Source of the DNA: Sedimentisphaerales bacterium
GTDB taxonomy: Bacteria > Planctomycetota > Phycisphaerae > Sedimentisphaerales > SG8-4
Assembly: GCA_016928975.1 (NCBI GenBank)
Contig: JAFGJR010000308.1
Span: forward strand, 1 to 25,309
DNA length: 25,309 bases
Direction of reading: 5' to 3'
Shown: positions 7,230 through 16,311 of the stretch, one piece after another
How the letters are laid out: the number at the start of each line of letters is the position of its first letter
How positions within the stretch are numbered: the stretch's first letter is position 1
Notes under the pieces: model-generated
The model's database searches: none
Seen by the model: only the letters and a program-made list of their open reading frames with translations
What the model was told of the DNA's origin: nothing
Made by a program: the position numbers and the translations under genes

Positions 7230-8027
7230 ATGAAGAAGACATGGCGCCTGAGCCAGGACTGCACCCGCCGACAGATGCTTCACACGCTCGGCACGCTGGC
7301 GGCTTTTCCGACAGTGGTGCCGTCTTGCGTGTTCGGCCGCAGTGCTCCCTCCAACCGAATTACCATCGCGATGATCGGGATGGGACGCCAAGCCTCGTAC
7401 GCCAATCTCAGACCAGTCGTCTTTCGCCGCCGAATTGTCCTTCCCGCACTTGACAAAATCAACGGAGGAAAAGGGGTATGCTTCACGCCGTTGATGGGGT
7501 AGTCCAAATTCTGCCAGGAAGAACATCTCCTGAGGACTCACCTCATTGCGGATATCGTCTTGTGGACCGATCATTCGTTCGTCGCCGTTTCGATCAACTC
7601 TGCACCAGGCATTGCCGTTGTCTTTGGACTTGAGCAGTTCGATGACATGGCCCGCGGCCTCCACCCGACAGGCGACTGTGCCCGGAAAGGCGATGTCAAA
7701 ACGCATCTCGGCCAGATGGACTGGGGCGTTTTCAAAAGCAGCGCCCTTGAAGATCCTGGGGCCGAAGTAGCGTCCCATGTCGAGGTCCTCCGCGACAAAC
7801 CCGAAGAAATCCGGTACGTCCCTGTTGGCCGCCCTGATGAGGATCATACCGGCCTGACAGATTCCCACGGGCGTGCAGACGATGCGGGCGGTGTCCACCA
7901 GGACATTGGGCAGAGGGCTGTCGGGTGCGGGTATGAGCATGGCATCCACACCGTCGTGCCAGGCCAGAGAATTCACGGCACATCGTTGACCGGTTCGCTT
8001 GTAGATCGTGGGTTTGTTCATGCACAT
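7191..8027 (-). CDS. Unrecognised protein, probably 3'-truncated by the junction with the oxidoreductase remnant
   Basis: The start at 8027 is well supported: GAAGGAG lies 7 nt before the ATG. The first 175 or so residues look like a genuine globular protein (DTARIVCTPVGICQAGMILI, FFGFVAEDLDMGRYFGP, PVHLAEMRFDIAFPGTVACR), beta-rich, with no signal peptide and no family I can name. After about residue 205 the frame runs antisense through the Gfo/Idh/MocA remnant (7230-7415) and becomes low-complexity, charged and His/Arg-rich. That part is unlikely to be native. I read this as a real gene whose 3' end has been lost, still open by chance for about 70 codons. Its function is unknown. Confidence 0.5.
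   Translation of the reverse strand: MCMNKPTIYKRTGQRCAVNSLAWHDGVDAMLIPAPDSPLPNVLVDTARIVCTPVGICQAGMILIRAANRDVPDFFGFVAEDLDMGRYFGPRIFKGAAFENAPVHLAEMRFDIAFPGTVACRVEAAGHVIELLKSKDNGNAWCRVDRNGDERMIGPQDDIRNEVSPQEMFFLAEFGLPHQRREAYPFSSVDFVKCGKDNSAAKDDWSEIGVRGLASHPDHRDGNSVGGSTAAEHARRHHCRKSRQRAERVKHLSAGAVLAQAPCLLHGVCPFPWGLKDR
7230..7502 (+). pseudogene. 5' remnant of a Tat-exported Gfo/Idh/MocA-family oxidoreductase
   Basis: From ATG 7230 the frame reads a twin-arginine signal (CTRRQMLHTLGTLAAFPTVV, split here as TRRQML then LGTLAAFPTVV) followed by SNRITIAMIGMGRQASYANL. That is the usual export signal plus the first beta strand and glycine turn of the NAD(P)-binding Rossmann domain in this very common planctomycete family. 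The similarity stops at about 7415. The remaining 28 codons (VVFRRRIVLPALDKINGG...) do not continue the fold, and the frame ends at 7502 after 90 residues, against 400-450 expected. The tail lies opposite the minus-strand frame at 7191-8027, so a rearrangement seems to have replaced the rest of the gene. The family call is by motif only. Confidence 0.7.
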
Positions 8028-8539
8028 GAAACGTCTCCTTCATAGGGTTGGCCTTCGACATCCTCGTCCAAATTGCAGCGGTATGTGTTCAAGCACTGGT
8101 CCACATCGGCCACGACCTTCGGCCGCTGACGCAGGTGCTTGCGGATCTGGATCTTCATGCTCCGTACGGCTATGGCGCGTTGAGAATCCGGGCGGGTCTC
8201 TGTCGAAAGCTCTTCGGGTTCATAGCGCGTGAGACAACCCATCCAGGTTTGTGTCGTCCGGAGGCGTCGAGTTGTCTGATTCGGTCGACGGGACACGTTT
8301 GCGCCACTCGTGCTTGAGGGTCTTGCCTGGTACGACCGGCGGGGGATCAGCGGAGCAGGGAGGCGGCCTCGTGCAGACGGAACTGACGACGCCGCACACC
8401 GCAATCCCGTGTCCGGAACGGCCGGCGACGAGACGTTGGCGCCCGGAAATCGCTTGCGTTCCACGGAGAAATCTGGTCTCTCTCTGGGCATGGACGACCA
8501 ATGAACATGGAACTGCAGTGACACAGAAGAGGTAAGACT
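8028..8539. other. Spacer between the truncated minus-strand gene and the GH106-like gene
   Basis: A minus-strand frame ending at 8018 overlaps the start at 8027 and closes with a plausible acidic stretch (CNLDEDVEGQPYEGDVSC). Its 5' half runs antisense into the GH106 signal peptide and has no family features, so I do not call it. It could be decayed coding sequence. No promoter or RNA was recognised. Confidence 0.4.
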
Positions 8540-10663
8540 ATGAAACGCTGCGTGTCGTGCTCGATCGTGGTCGCAGCCATCGTCCCCCTGGCCTGGGGCC
8601 AACGACCGTGGCAGCAGCTCTCAGACCCGACTGTCGGCGAGGTGGCCGCTCACTTCCAGTCGCCGCCTCCTGAGTATGGCATGACGTTCTACTGGGGGTG
8701 GGATGGGCCGGTGACAGAGGAGGTGATCTCACGGGACCTCGATGAGTACAAGGCGAACAACGTCCCCTGCGTCACCGTGGAGGCCGGCTACCGCATGACG
8801 GCCAAGTATCTCTCGGAGGACTGGTTCAAACTGATGAGATTCACGGTCGAGCAGGCCCGAAAACGGGACATGCGCGTCTGGATCGTCGATGAGGGCAAGT
8901 ATCCCAGCGGTTTTGCCGGCGGCAGGTTCAGCGAGGAGCGACCGGACTTGCGGATGCAGACGTTCCGAGCCGCCGCCCCGTTCCCGGTGGGAGCGGGTCA
9001 GACCATCTCCCAGGACGTGCCGGCCAACACGATCTGCGCCCTGGCTGTCAATGAGAACGACGGCACCGTGGCTGTCCTCGAAATCGAGGACGGTCACCTG
9101 AGCTGGACGGCCCCGGCGGGCCAGTGGCGGGTGCAGATCGTGGAGCAGCAGTTCCGCACGTCCGCCACCCGGTCTGTCAATAACCCGAAAGTAGGCGTCA
9201 AGGACGGGACACACTCCCTGTGCGACTACCTCAACCCGGAGGCGGTCCGGTGCTTCATCGGTTGGACGCACGAGCAATACAAGCGATGGGTCGGGGATGA
9301 ATTCGGCAGGACGGTCCTGGGCTTCCGGGGCGACGAGCCGGATTACGGCATCGTCCCGTGGACCAACGGAATCCTTGACGCGTTTCAAAGGCGCAAAGGG
9401 TACGATGTGAGGCCCTATCTGCCGTCTTTTCTGGCACGCCGCGGCACGCCGCTGACCGACGCCCAGAGACGGGCCGCCGCGGACTACTGGGACGTCTGGT
9501 CGGGCCTCTTCGAGACGAGTTTCTTCAAGCAGCAAGCCGATTGGTGCGCCGCGAACGATCTCGAATACCTGGTGCACCTGAATCACGAGGACCAGATGGT
9601 GAGCCTGGCTCGCTCCGAGGGCGATTTCTTCCGATGCATGAGGCCGGTGCAGATGCCGGGCGTCGATGCGATCTGGGACCAGATCTGGCCCGGCAAGGTC
9701 TCGGACTATCCGAAGTATGCCTCCTCGGCGGCACATTTGTTCGGCCGGCCCAGATCGTTCACAGAGAGCTTCGCCGCGTACAAGCCCGCCCCCGACGCCA
9801 ATCAGGCGGAATGGGTCCTCAATCAGCAGTTGGTCCGTGGCCTCAATATGGTCGAGGTGATGTGGATCCCCGCGTCCACCAGCGGCAACTCGGGAATGCG
9901 AGGCTGGCTGGCCGACAAGCGATTCCCGGCTATCGCCAAGTACATCCATCGCGTCTGCTACGTGCTCTCGCAGGGCCGTCCCACGGCCAGGATCGCGCTG
10001 TATCATCCGACGATGAGCCTGTGGCTCACCGACGAAGAGGCCGGCGACGATACGCTCTCGATCATGCAACAGTTGCTCGAACACCAACGTGACTTCGACG
10101 TGGTGGACGACCGCTCCATTGCCTCCGTGCTCAAGCTCGAAGGCGGTGAATTGAAGAATCTCAGTGGTCAGGGCTACAGGGCGGTGATCGTCCCATCGCT
10201 TACGGCCGTGTCCAAGGCGGCACTGGACCAATTGCAGGCGTTCGCCGCCGCGGGCGGACAAGTCATCTTCCTCGGACGACAGCCCTCCATGGTGGCGGAG
10301 AAGGCATTTCTCAACGCCGGCAAACCCGGTGACCTGGGGTGGGCGAAACACGAGCCTTCCGGCAGACTCACCGACGGCATCCTTACCACCCTGCCGCGTC
10401 CCGACGTTGCCCTGGACAAGCCTTGCCCTGCGATCAAGTACACGCGGCGCCGCCTCAAGAACGCGGACGTATACTTGTTCTTCAATGAAGCGGCCCAAAG
10501 GCAGTCGTGCAAAGCCACTCTCGCCGGCGGCACTGCGGTGCAGAACTGGAACGCTGCGACCGGCGTCATCGAGACAATGGACAGCACAGCCGCTGAGAAC
10601 GGCACAGTGCGCGTCGGTCTGCAACTGGAACCCTATGCCACGCGATTGCTCGTAATCCGGTAG
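8540..10663 (+). CDS. Exported GH106-like glycoside hydrolase (probable alpha-L-rhamnosidase)
   Basis: The product is 707 residues from ATG 8540 (AGAGG upstream). Residues 1-20 are a signal peptide ending LAWG-Q. The catalytic (beta/alpha)8 region resembles the Glyco_hydro_106 family: EYGMTFYWGWDGPVTEEVI (45-63), VTVEAGYRM (78-86), RVWIVDEGKYPSGFAGG (112-128), FRGDEPDYG (262-270) and RSFTESFAAY (405-414). The acidic residues D265/E266 and E409 are candidates for the active site. A flavodoxin-like beta/alpha segment (RIALYHPTMSLWLT to AGGQVIFLG, 484-579) follows, as is common in beta-galactosidase and GH106-type proteins. GH106 enzymes release L-rhamnose from pectic polysaccharides such as rhamnogalacturonans. 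At 707 residues it is shorter than characterised GH106 enzymes (around 1,000), so the substrate is less certain than the fold. It is cotranscribed with the GH28-like gene 15 nt downstream. Confidence 0.75.
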   Translation: MKRCVSCSIVVAAIVPLAWGQRPWQQLSDPTVGEVAAHFQSPPPEYGMTFYWGWDGPVTEEVISRDLDEYKANNVPCVTVEAGYRMTAKYLSEDWFKLMRFTVEQARKRDMRVWIVDEGKYPSGFAGGRFSEERPDLRMQTFRAAAPFPVGAGQTISQDVPANTICALAVNENDGTVAVLEIEDGHLSWTAPAGQWRVQIVEQQFRTSATRSVNNPKVGVKDGTHSLCDYLNPEAVRCFIGWTHEQYKRWVGDEFGRTVLGFRGDEPDYGIVPWTNGILDAFQRRKGYDVRPYLPSFLARRGTPLTDAQRRAAADYWDVWSGLFETSFFKQQADWCAANDLEYLVHLNHEDQMVSLARSEGDFFRCMRPVQMPGVDAIWDQIWPGKVSDYPKYASSAAHLFGRPRSFTESFAAYKPAPDANQAEWVLNQQLVRGLNMVEVMWIPASTSGNSGMRGWLADKRFPAIAKYIHRVCYVLSQGRPTARIALYHPTMSLWLTDEEAGDDTLSIMQQLLEHQRDFDVVDDRSIASVLKLEGGELKNLSGQGYRAVIVPSLTAVSKAALDQLQAFAAAGGQVIFLGRQPSMVAEKAFLNAGKPGDLGWAKHEPSGRLTDGILTTLPRPDVALDKPCPAIKYTRRRLKNADVYLFFNEAAQRQSCKATLAGGTAVQNWNAATGVIETMDSTAAENGTVRVGLQLEPYATRLLVIR

Positions 10664-10678
10664 AAAGGGGGGGACTTC

Positions 10679-12220
10679 ATGGTCATTCATTCCCTGAGAA
10701 GGAATCTGGGACTCGTTACAATTGTATGCCTGTGGGCGACGCTGGGCCGGGCCAACTTCTACAACATCCGGGAGTACGGCGCGGTGGGCGACGGCAACCA
10801 CATAGACTCCTTCGCCATCAACAAGGCCATCGAGGCGGCCGCTGCCGCCGGCGGCGGAACCGTGTACGTTCCCGCGGGAACCTACGCGAGCTACTCCATC
10901 CGTCTAAGAAGCAACATCGCGCTCTATCTGGACCAGGGGGCGACTCTGCTGGCCGCCACGCCCGACGAGAAAGGCGGCTATGACGAGGCCGAGCCGAACC
11001 CCTGGGGCGACGAGCACAAGTATCAGGACTACGGCCACAGCCACTGGCACGACAGCCTCATCTGGGGCGAGAACCTGGAGAACATTTCCATCCTCGGTCC
11101 TGGACTTGTCAACGGCAAGGGCCTGCGCAAATGGGACACGAACCAGAAGGGCGTCGGCAACAAGGCCGTCGCTCTGAAGCTGTGTCGCAACGTCATCGTC
11201 AAGGACGTGACATTTCTGATGGGCGGGCACTTCTGCATACTCCCCACCGGCGTGGACAACTTCACCATAGACAACGTGAAGATCGACACGAATCGCGACG
11301 GCATCAACGTCGATTGCTGCTGCAACGTTCGCATCTCCAATTGCACAATCAACTCGCCGAACGATGACGCCATCGTGCTCAAAAGCTCGTTCGCCCTGGG
11401 TTACGCCCGCGCCACGGAGAACGTGACGATCACCAACTGCCAGGTCACGGGGTACGATGAGGGCACGTTCCTCACCGGCAAGTACGGGCGGACCCAGAAG
11501 GAAGCGCCCGATCACGGCGGCGTCACCGGACGCATCAAGTTCGGCACCGAGTCCAACGGCGGTTTCAAGAACATCACGATCTCCAACTGCGTCTTCGACC
11601 GCTGCCGGGGCCTGGCCCTGGAAACCGTGGACGGCGGCCTGCTCGAGGACGTGACCATCACCAACATCACCATGCGGGATGTCGCCGGCGCTCCGATCTT
11701 CCTGCGTCTGGGCCGGCGGATGCGCGGCCCGGAGGGTGTCCCTGTGGGCAAGCTGCGCCGCCTTACGATCAGCAACCTGATCGTCCATGACGCCGATCCG
11801 CGCTATGCCTCGATGATCCTGGGCATCCCCGGCCACGACGTGGAAGACGTCAGGCTCAGTGATATCCGCATTCTGGTCAGGGGTGGGGCCCCGAAGGAAC
11901 ACGCCGACGTGCAGGTGCCCGAGTTGGAGACCGCCTATCCGGACCCGATGGAATTCGGCCAGCTCCCCGCGTACGGCTTCTTCATCCGCCACGCGCGAGG
12001 CATCGAGTTGAACAACGTGGATGTGAGCTTCATGCAGGACGACTTCCGCCCGCCCTTCATCCTCGACGATGTCAAAGACGCCGAATTCAACAATGTCCGA
12101 GCCCAGACGGCTCCGCAAACGCCGACCTTCGTCCTCAGAAACGTCCAAGCCTTCGAGACTCATCAATGCGACGGCATCCCCGACACGAAACGTGACAAGG
12201 TCGAGCACGAGAAGCTGTGA
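10679..12220 (+). CDS. Exported GH28-like right-handed beta-helix enzyme (polygalacturonase/rhamnogalacturonan hydrolase type)
   Basis: The product is 513 residues, 15 nt after the GH106-like stop, with AAAGGGGGGG before ATG 10679. A signal peptide (residues 1-25) precedes the pectate-lyase superfamily opening NIREYGAVGDGNHIDSFAIN (29-48) and GGGTVYVPAGTY (58-69). The parallel beta-helix coils follow, with repeated ITISN/VTITN strands. GH28 landmarks are NRDGINVD (205-212; NTDG motif), NDD (228-230; double aspartate) and RIKFGTES (285-292; RIK motif). The GHG histidine motif is not obvious (FLTGKYGRT in its place), so the enzyme is either a divergent GH28 or a related beta-helix glycosidase. 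GH28 enzymes cleave alpha-linked galacturonic acid in pectin by inversion. Paired with a rhamnosidase-like enzyme, it fits rhamnogalacturonan degradation. It converges with the symporter gene, with 18 nt between stops. Confidence 0.8.
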   Translation: MVIHSLRRNLGLVTIVCLWATLGRANFYNIREYGAVGDGNHIDSFAINKAIEAAAAAGGGTVYVPAGTYASYSIRLRSNIALYLDQGATLLAATPDEKGGYDEAEPNPWGDEHKYQDYGHSHWHDSLIWGENLENISILGPGLVNGKGLRKWDTNQKGVGNKAVALKLCRNVIVKDVTFLMGGHFCILPTGVDNFTIDNVKIDTNRDGINVDCCCNVRISNCTINSPNDDAIVLKSSFALGYARATENVTITNCQVTGYDEGTFLTGKYGRTQKEAPDHGGVTGRIKFGTESNGGFKNITISNCVFDRCRGLALETVDGGLLEDVTITNITMRDVAGAPIFLRLGRRMRGPEGVPVGKLRRLTISNLIVHDADPRYASMILGIPGHDVEDVRLSDIRILVRGGAPKEHADVQVPELETAYPDPMEFGQLPAYGFFIRHARGIELNNVDVSFMQDDFRPPFILDDVKDAEFNNVRAQTAPQTPTFVLRNVQAFETHQCDGIPDTKRDKVEHEKL

Positions 12221-12238
12221 GAGCCTGGCTGGTGCGGT

Positions 12239-13732
12239 CTATGTGGTCTTTCGCGCCTTGAGGTCCTGCTCGATCCGGATCAGCAGTGACTCGCTGATCG
12301 GGTAGAACAGCATGACGATACCGCAGAGCAGGAGGAACCCGGCAGGAATCACGCTGAGCAGCATCTTGATCCCTTTCAGAGCCTCCGGTGTTTGCGCCAC
12401 GTTGGCCTGGTAGCCAAAGGCAGCGAGCAGTTGCAGTAGCAGGAATCCGCCGACGGCCACGCCCATCTTGATCGCGAACATGATGCCTGCGGTGACCAGG
12501 CCGGTGGCTCGCCGGCCGAACTTCCACTCGTGAAAGTCCGCGGCATCGGCAAACATCGCGAACAGAAAGACCGGCATCGCGCCCGCCACAACGGACCAGA
12601 GGAAGTTGAAGATCATAAGCACGACGAAATTCTCTGGCGGCAGGACGTAGAACATCGCTCCCAGAGCCACACCTGCCAGGATCAGGAAGGTCAAGAGCGG
12701 TTTCTTGCCGAAGTATTTCTTGCATGGCGTGCTGAGGAACACGCCCGCCATCATCCCTGCCGTCCCTATCGTCAGGAATGCAGTCGTCCGGTCGAGGTCC
12801 ATGGCAAAGAAGCCCAGGGGAATCCTGGCAAGGATGTCCTTGCCGTGGCCGCTGACATAGTCGAAGTAGTACACAACCGAGCCGTTGCGAATCATGTTGT
12901 GGGTGAGCCAGAAGATGCAGGCGAGAAACAGGATGATCCAGGGGACATTCCTGGATACATCCTTGAGATCCTGCGTGAAGGGGCTCCTCTGCCCCTTCGG
13001 GGGCTGCACGCGCTCTCGCGTGGTCAGGAACGTGATGAGCAGGAGAATCGTGGCAATGGCCCCAAAGAGCGCCATTGTCTTTCTGTAGCCGAGGATCTGG
13101 CTGTAGCCGAGCATCTCACTGTAGCCCGCGTGTGTCGGATCGGCGCCGAAGTACTTTACCAGGGGCAGCATGAAGGTGGTAATCAGAAACATGCCGACGA
13201 AGGCGAAGAAGAAGCGGTACTGGGACAGCGTGGTTCGCTCCCTCGGGTCGGGCGTCAGGACAGCCATCATGGAGGAATACGGAATATTGATCGCCGTGTA
13301 GGCCATCGTCGCCAGAATGTAGGTTGCGTAGGCATAGACGATCTTGGCCTCGGGACTCCAATCCGGCGTGACGAACATCGCATACACCAGGGCGCCATAG
13401 GGGACCCCCACCCACAGCAAATAGGGCCGGAACCTGCCCCAGCGCGTGTTCGTGCGGTCGGCGATCATCCCCATCATCGGATCGTTGATCATGTCCCAGA
13501 TGCGGGTGACGAGAAACAGGATGGCTGCATGTTTCGCGGCAATGCCGAACACGTCGGTGTAGAACTTCGCCAGAAAGAAGCTCCATGCCTGGTACAGGAT
13601 GTTGGAGGCGGTGTCTCCCAGGCCGAAACCGATCTTCTCGATGAGCGGCAGCTTCTCACCCGTCGCTGTAACAGGGGTGATTGCGGCGCGGGGGGTCGGG
13701 ATGTCCGACGGCGCAACGGCATCGGGTTCCAT
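12239..13732 (-). CDS. GPH-family sugar:cation symporter (MelB-like, major facilitator superfamily)
   Basis: The 497-residue membrane protein has about 12 hydrophobic segments. The GPH (glycoside-pentoside-hexuronide:cation) loop signature is clear near the N-terminus: WDMINDPMMGMIADRTNTRW then GRFRPYLLW. A second hallmark is PYSSMMAVLTPDPRERTTLSQ-like text (split: PYSSMMAVLT, PDPRERTTL) after helix 4. The N-terminal 25 residues are a hydrophilic extension. ATG 13732 follows AGAAGGG by about 10 nt. It starts 42 nt after the GH112 gene on the same strand and is probably cotranscribed, so the likely cargo is the GH112 substrate, a beta-galactosyl disaccharide, imported with Na+ or H+. Confidence 0.9.
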   Translation of the reverse strand: MEPDAVAPSDIPTPRAAITPVTATGEKLPLIEKIGFGLGDTASNILYQAWSFFLAKFYTDVFGIAAKHAAILFLVTRIWDMINDPMMGMIADRTNTRWGRFRPYLLWVGVPYGALVYAMFVTPDWSPEAKIVYAYATYILATMAYTAINIPYSSMMAVLTPDPRERTTLSQYRFFFAFVGMFLITTFMLPLVKYFGADPTHAGYSEMLGYSQILGYRKTMALFGAIATILLLITFLTTRERVQPPKGQRSPFTQDLKDVSRNVPWIILFLACIFWLTHNMIRNGSVVYYFDYVSGHGKDILARIPLGFFAMDLDRTTAFLTIGTAGMMAGVFLSTPCKKYFGKKPLLTFLILAGVALGAMFYVLPPENFVVLMIFNFLWSVVAGAMPVFLFAMFADAADFHEWKFGRRATGLVTAGIMFAIKMGVAVGGFLLLQLLAAFGYQANVAQTPEALKGIKMLLSVIPAGFLLLCGIVMLFYPISESLLIRIEQDLKARKTT

Positions 13733-13774
13733 GCGTGGTTGTCCCTTCTATAGAACCGGGCATTTCAGTGAACA

Positions 13775-15958
13775 CTACACGTCGATGATCTTCACACCCT
13801 GCGGCTCCAGAGCAACCTGAATGGCCTTGCCCTCTTTCAGGAAGACCTGCGTCTGTTCCTCGCGGTCGGCGTTGTTGACGACGACCAGCTTGTTGTGTTT
13901 CGGATAGTAGGCGCATTCCGTGTTGACGTTGCTGCATGTCCACGTACCGAACTGCCGCTCGGCGCCAGCGGCGAAAAAGATCGCCCGGTGCAGCAGGCGG
14001 ACGTTCCCGGGCGTGAAGCGATAGCCCGACAGGTACACGCTCCTGCCCTTGCCGAATGATCTGATTGTGATCATCGGGCTGTTGCCTTTGGCGGCCAGCA
14101 CGCTCGTCCGGTCGTCCACGATGAAGAGGTTGTCGATGTCCACACCGAAGTCGATCGCGGGGCCGCCGTCCTTCAGGATGAAGTGCGGCGTCTCAGGCAG
14201 ACGGAATTCCGGGCGATGGAATGCCTTGGTCAGGCCCAGTTCGCGATCCACGCCCAGGATGTGCGCCAACTGGAAGTACTGGCTGCTGTGCCGCAGGGCG
14301 GAAGGCTCGCCGATGCCGATGAAGCCGCCGCCGCCGTGGACGAATTTGGAGAGGGCTTCGATGATTGTCGGATCGGCCCAGTGCTCGCCGCCGGACCAGG
14401 ATGTATTTGCCACTCCCGCGTTGATGATCGTCTTGATTCCTTTCGGGACACCCTTCCTGATGTCGTCGAAGCTGATGAACCGCACCTTGATCGGCAAGCC
14501 GGAGACGGCTTCCATCGCCTCGTTGTAGAAGTTGCCCCGGTTGTAGTGCCCGCAACAGGCCCAGGCTCGCGCATGGCCCCACGCGCTGAGGATCGCGACC
14601 TCGAAGTCCGGAGCCCAGGGCGCATCGTTCTCGTGCAGGCTTCGCAGCATCCGGAACTCATCGGCGAGCCATTCGACGTATTCGATGAACTCCGGATGGT
14701 TCTTGACCAGGTGGAGGTAGCCGCCGAAGCCGATGCGGTCCACGCCGTCGCGCAAGAGCGCCCGGCGGATGTCCATCCAGTACGTCCGGCACTCCAGAGT
14801 CGGGTTGCCCCCCGGCAGAAACGACGGCGCGCCGTTGACGCCCGTCGGGAAGAAGTACGGGTGGAATCGCAGTTCCCGCACGGCAACGGCTTTCGTGCCC
14901 GCCACCTTCCTGGCCTCGAAGCCGCTGAAGATGCCGTCGATGATGCCGTCGAAACCGATCTTCTTGAACCGTTCCAGGGTCGGCTCCATGCCGACCCAGT
15001 GATCGTTGTAGAACACGAAGGCCTTCTTGCCGGACCTGTGGATCAGATCGACGCAGGTCTTGCCGAACTTCACCACGAACCGGTTGATGAAGTCCATCCA
15101 GTCGCGATACCTTCTGGAAGGGACCTTGTGTGAAGCGTTATAGAGGCCCGCGTTGACGAAGTCCTCGGATTTGGGCCGGTAGCCGTACTCCTTTTCAAAC
15201 AGGCGGATCGCCATGGGGCTGACGGTGAACTCGTACGAGCCCCAGTCGTTGACGATGAACCGCTGCTGCGCCGGGTCGCCCCAGAACCACCAGAAGTTGT
15301 AGAACATCGATGTCAGCCGGACCACGCTGGTGTTGGGGCGCTCCTGCAGCCATTTCCTCAAGTAGGCCAGGATATGCTTCTGGGCTTCGGGATGCATCGG
15401 CTCGATGGGCATGAGGCGCTCGCGGTCGCCCCAGTCGTTCGTGACATGGTTGTACATGGAGATCTCCTCCCAGATGCGATAGGAGAAGAAGTTCGCCGTG
15501 TACCGATGCCATTTCTTCGCGTTGCGGATAGTGACGGACCCGTTGGCCGGGTCGAAGGTCCAGTTCCTGGCCGGGACTTCTTCGCCGCTCGTCCGGTCGA
15601 AGACCTGCCACCATTTCTTCGGACTGTCGTCCGCGTTGATTGCGAATTGTCCGCGGAAATAGCCGTCGAGCAGATCGATGGTGACGGTCTTTCCCTCGGC
15701 GGCGATGGGCCGGCTCATCATGCAGCACTGCTGCAGCTTGTCCCTGTTGGCCTTGGCCCATTCGTTGTCCGCCCGAATGAGGCACAGGGTCGAGTAAATC
15801 TCATAGCCGGCGGTCGTGATCTGGTCGGACAGTTGCGTCCCGTCGCTGTCACGGATGACATCGGCCCCCCACCGCCTGGCCAACTCCAGTGTCAGATCCT
15901 CATATCCCGCTTCCCCCGGCAGGGTGAAGCCCCCGGCCGTAAGTGACTTATTGTCCAT
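13775..15958 (-). CDS. GH112 beta-galactoside phosphorylase (lacto/galacto-N-biose or galactosyl-rhamnose phosphorylase)
   Basis: The 727-residue cytoplasmic enzyme has no signal peptide. ATG ending at 15958 has GAGGGG 7 nt upstream, making it preferable to the ATG 5 codons earlier. Typical GH112 features are FTLPGEAGYEDLTLELARRW (11-30), GADVIRDSDGTQLSD (31-45) and YNDHWVGMEP (317-326), where D319 aligns with the general acid of the Bifidobacterium enzyme. RIGFGGYLHL also fits, and the length matches the family (about 720-750). GH112 splits a beta-galactosyl disaccharide with phosphate to galactose 1-phosphate plus the second sugar. Known acceptors are GlcNAc/GalNAc (lacto- or galacto-N-biose) and L-rhamnose. 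The adjacent rhamnosidase-like and GH28-like genes make rhamnose an attractive inference; the sequence alone does not settle it. It leads an operon with the GPH symporter. Confidence 0.88.
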   Translation of the reverse strand: MDNKSLTAGGFTLPGEAGYEDLTLELARRWGADVIRDSDGTQLSDQITTAGYEIYSTLCLIRADNEWAKANRDKLQQCCMMSRPIAAEGKTVTIDLLDGYFRGQFAINADDSPKKWWQVFDRTSGEEVPARNWTFDPANGSVTIRNAKKWHRYTANFFSYRIWEEISMYNHVTNDWGDRERLMPIEPMHPEAQKHILAYLRKWLQERPNTSVVRLTSMFYNFWWFWGDPAQQRFIVNDWGSYEFTVSPMAIRLFEKEYGYRPKSEDFVNAGLYNASHKVPSRRYRDWMDFINRFVVKFGKTCVDLIHRSGKKAFVFYNDHWVGMEPTLERFKKIGFDGIIDGIFSGFEARKVAGTKAVAVRELRFHPYFFPTGVNGAPSFLPGGNPTLECRTYWMDIRRALLRDGVDRIGFGGYLHLVKNHPEFIEYVEWLADEFRMLRSLHENDAPWAPDFEVAILSAWGHARAWACCGHYNRGNFYNEAMEAVSGLPIKVRFISFDDIRKGVPKGIKTIINAGVANTSWSGGEHWADPTIIEALSKFVHGGGGFIGIGEPSALRHSSQYFQLAHILGVDRELGLTKAFHRPEFRLPETPHFILKDGGPAIDFGVDIDNLFIVDDRTSVLAAKGNSPMITIRSFGKGRSVYLSGYRFTPGNVRLLHRAIFFAAGAERQFGTWTCSNVNTECAYYPKHNKLVVVNNADREEQTQVFLKEGKAIQVALEPQGVKIIDV

Positions 15959-16277
15959 CACAATTCCCCTCATTCGCTCCAACGGCGCCCATAGCCATTC
16001 TCAGAAGGTGCGCTCTCCTTGCTGTGGAATGCTGCACAAGGCCGCCTCCTTGTAGGCGAACATGCCCGCTTCTGCAAGCTTTTTCCCGCAGGGTGCACGA
16101 AGTCATCCGGGCTCAAGCCGTGTTGTATGGAAGGCTCAAGCGGCAGATTGGCCCGATTCTGCGGCAGTTGTGCCGGCAGAAGGGGTGGAATTGCTGGAAG
16201 GGCCCTGCCCAGCACGGCCACATGCGTCCACTCGACCAATTCGGCGGGCTGGCAGGTAGCTGACACACGCGAGGAGC
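15959..16277. other. Divergent control region between GH112 and the isomerase/epimerase gene
   Basis: No credible gene. On the minus strand a perfect 6-bp hairpin, ACAAGG with CCTTGT, lies about 80 nt upstream of the GH112 start, in its probable leader. Two copies of GGCTCAAGC start 23 nt apart at 16110 and 16133, a spacing of about two helical turns that could suit a dimeric regulator. Confidence 0.4.
16110..16141. promoter_or_regulatory. Direct repeat GGCTCAAGC, candidate regulator site
   Basis: Identical 9-mers occupy 16110-16118 and 16133-16141, about 150-180 nt upstream of the GH112 start and 170-200 nt upstream of the isomerase start. Position and helical spacing are the only support. 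Confidence 0.25.
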
Positions 16278-16305
16278 TTGGTTTCGCGGGGGCGGGCGGT
16301 ATAAT
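16278..16305 (+). promoter_or_regulatory. Promoter giving an apparently leaderless isomerase/epimerase transcript
   Basis: A perfect TATAAT (16300-16305) lies 16 nt after TTGGTT (16278-16283). The distance from the -10 box to the A of the ATG at 16312 is six bases, so transcription is expected to start at or beside the start codon. There is no ribosome site in front of this ATG, which fits leaderless initiation. Confidence 0.55.
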
Positions 16306-16311
16306 GGGTCG

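Noticed and set aside
8729..10801. 690-codon minus-strand frame
   Set aside because: It is antisense to the GH106-like gene; it has no signal, motif or ribosome site and arises from the GC-rich codon bias of the true gene.
10904..12208. 434-codon minus-strand frame
   Set aside because: It is antisense to the GH28-like gene and has repetitive Val/Asp-rich shadow composition.
16003..16062. 20-codon frame in the GH112 leader, possible upstream peptide
   Set aside because: There is no ribosome site before its ATG, and the stretch is better described by the ACAAGG/CCTTGT hairpin.
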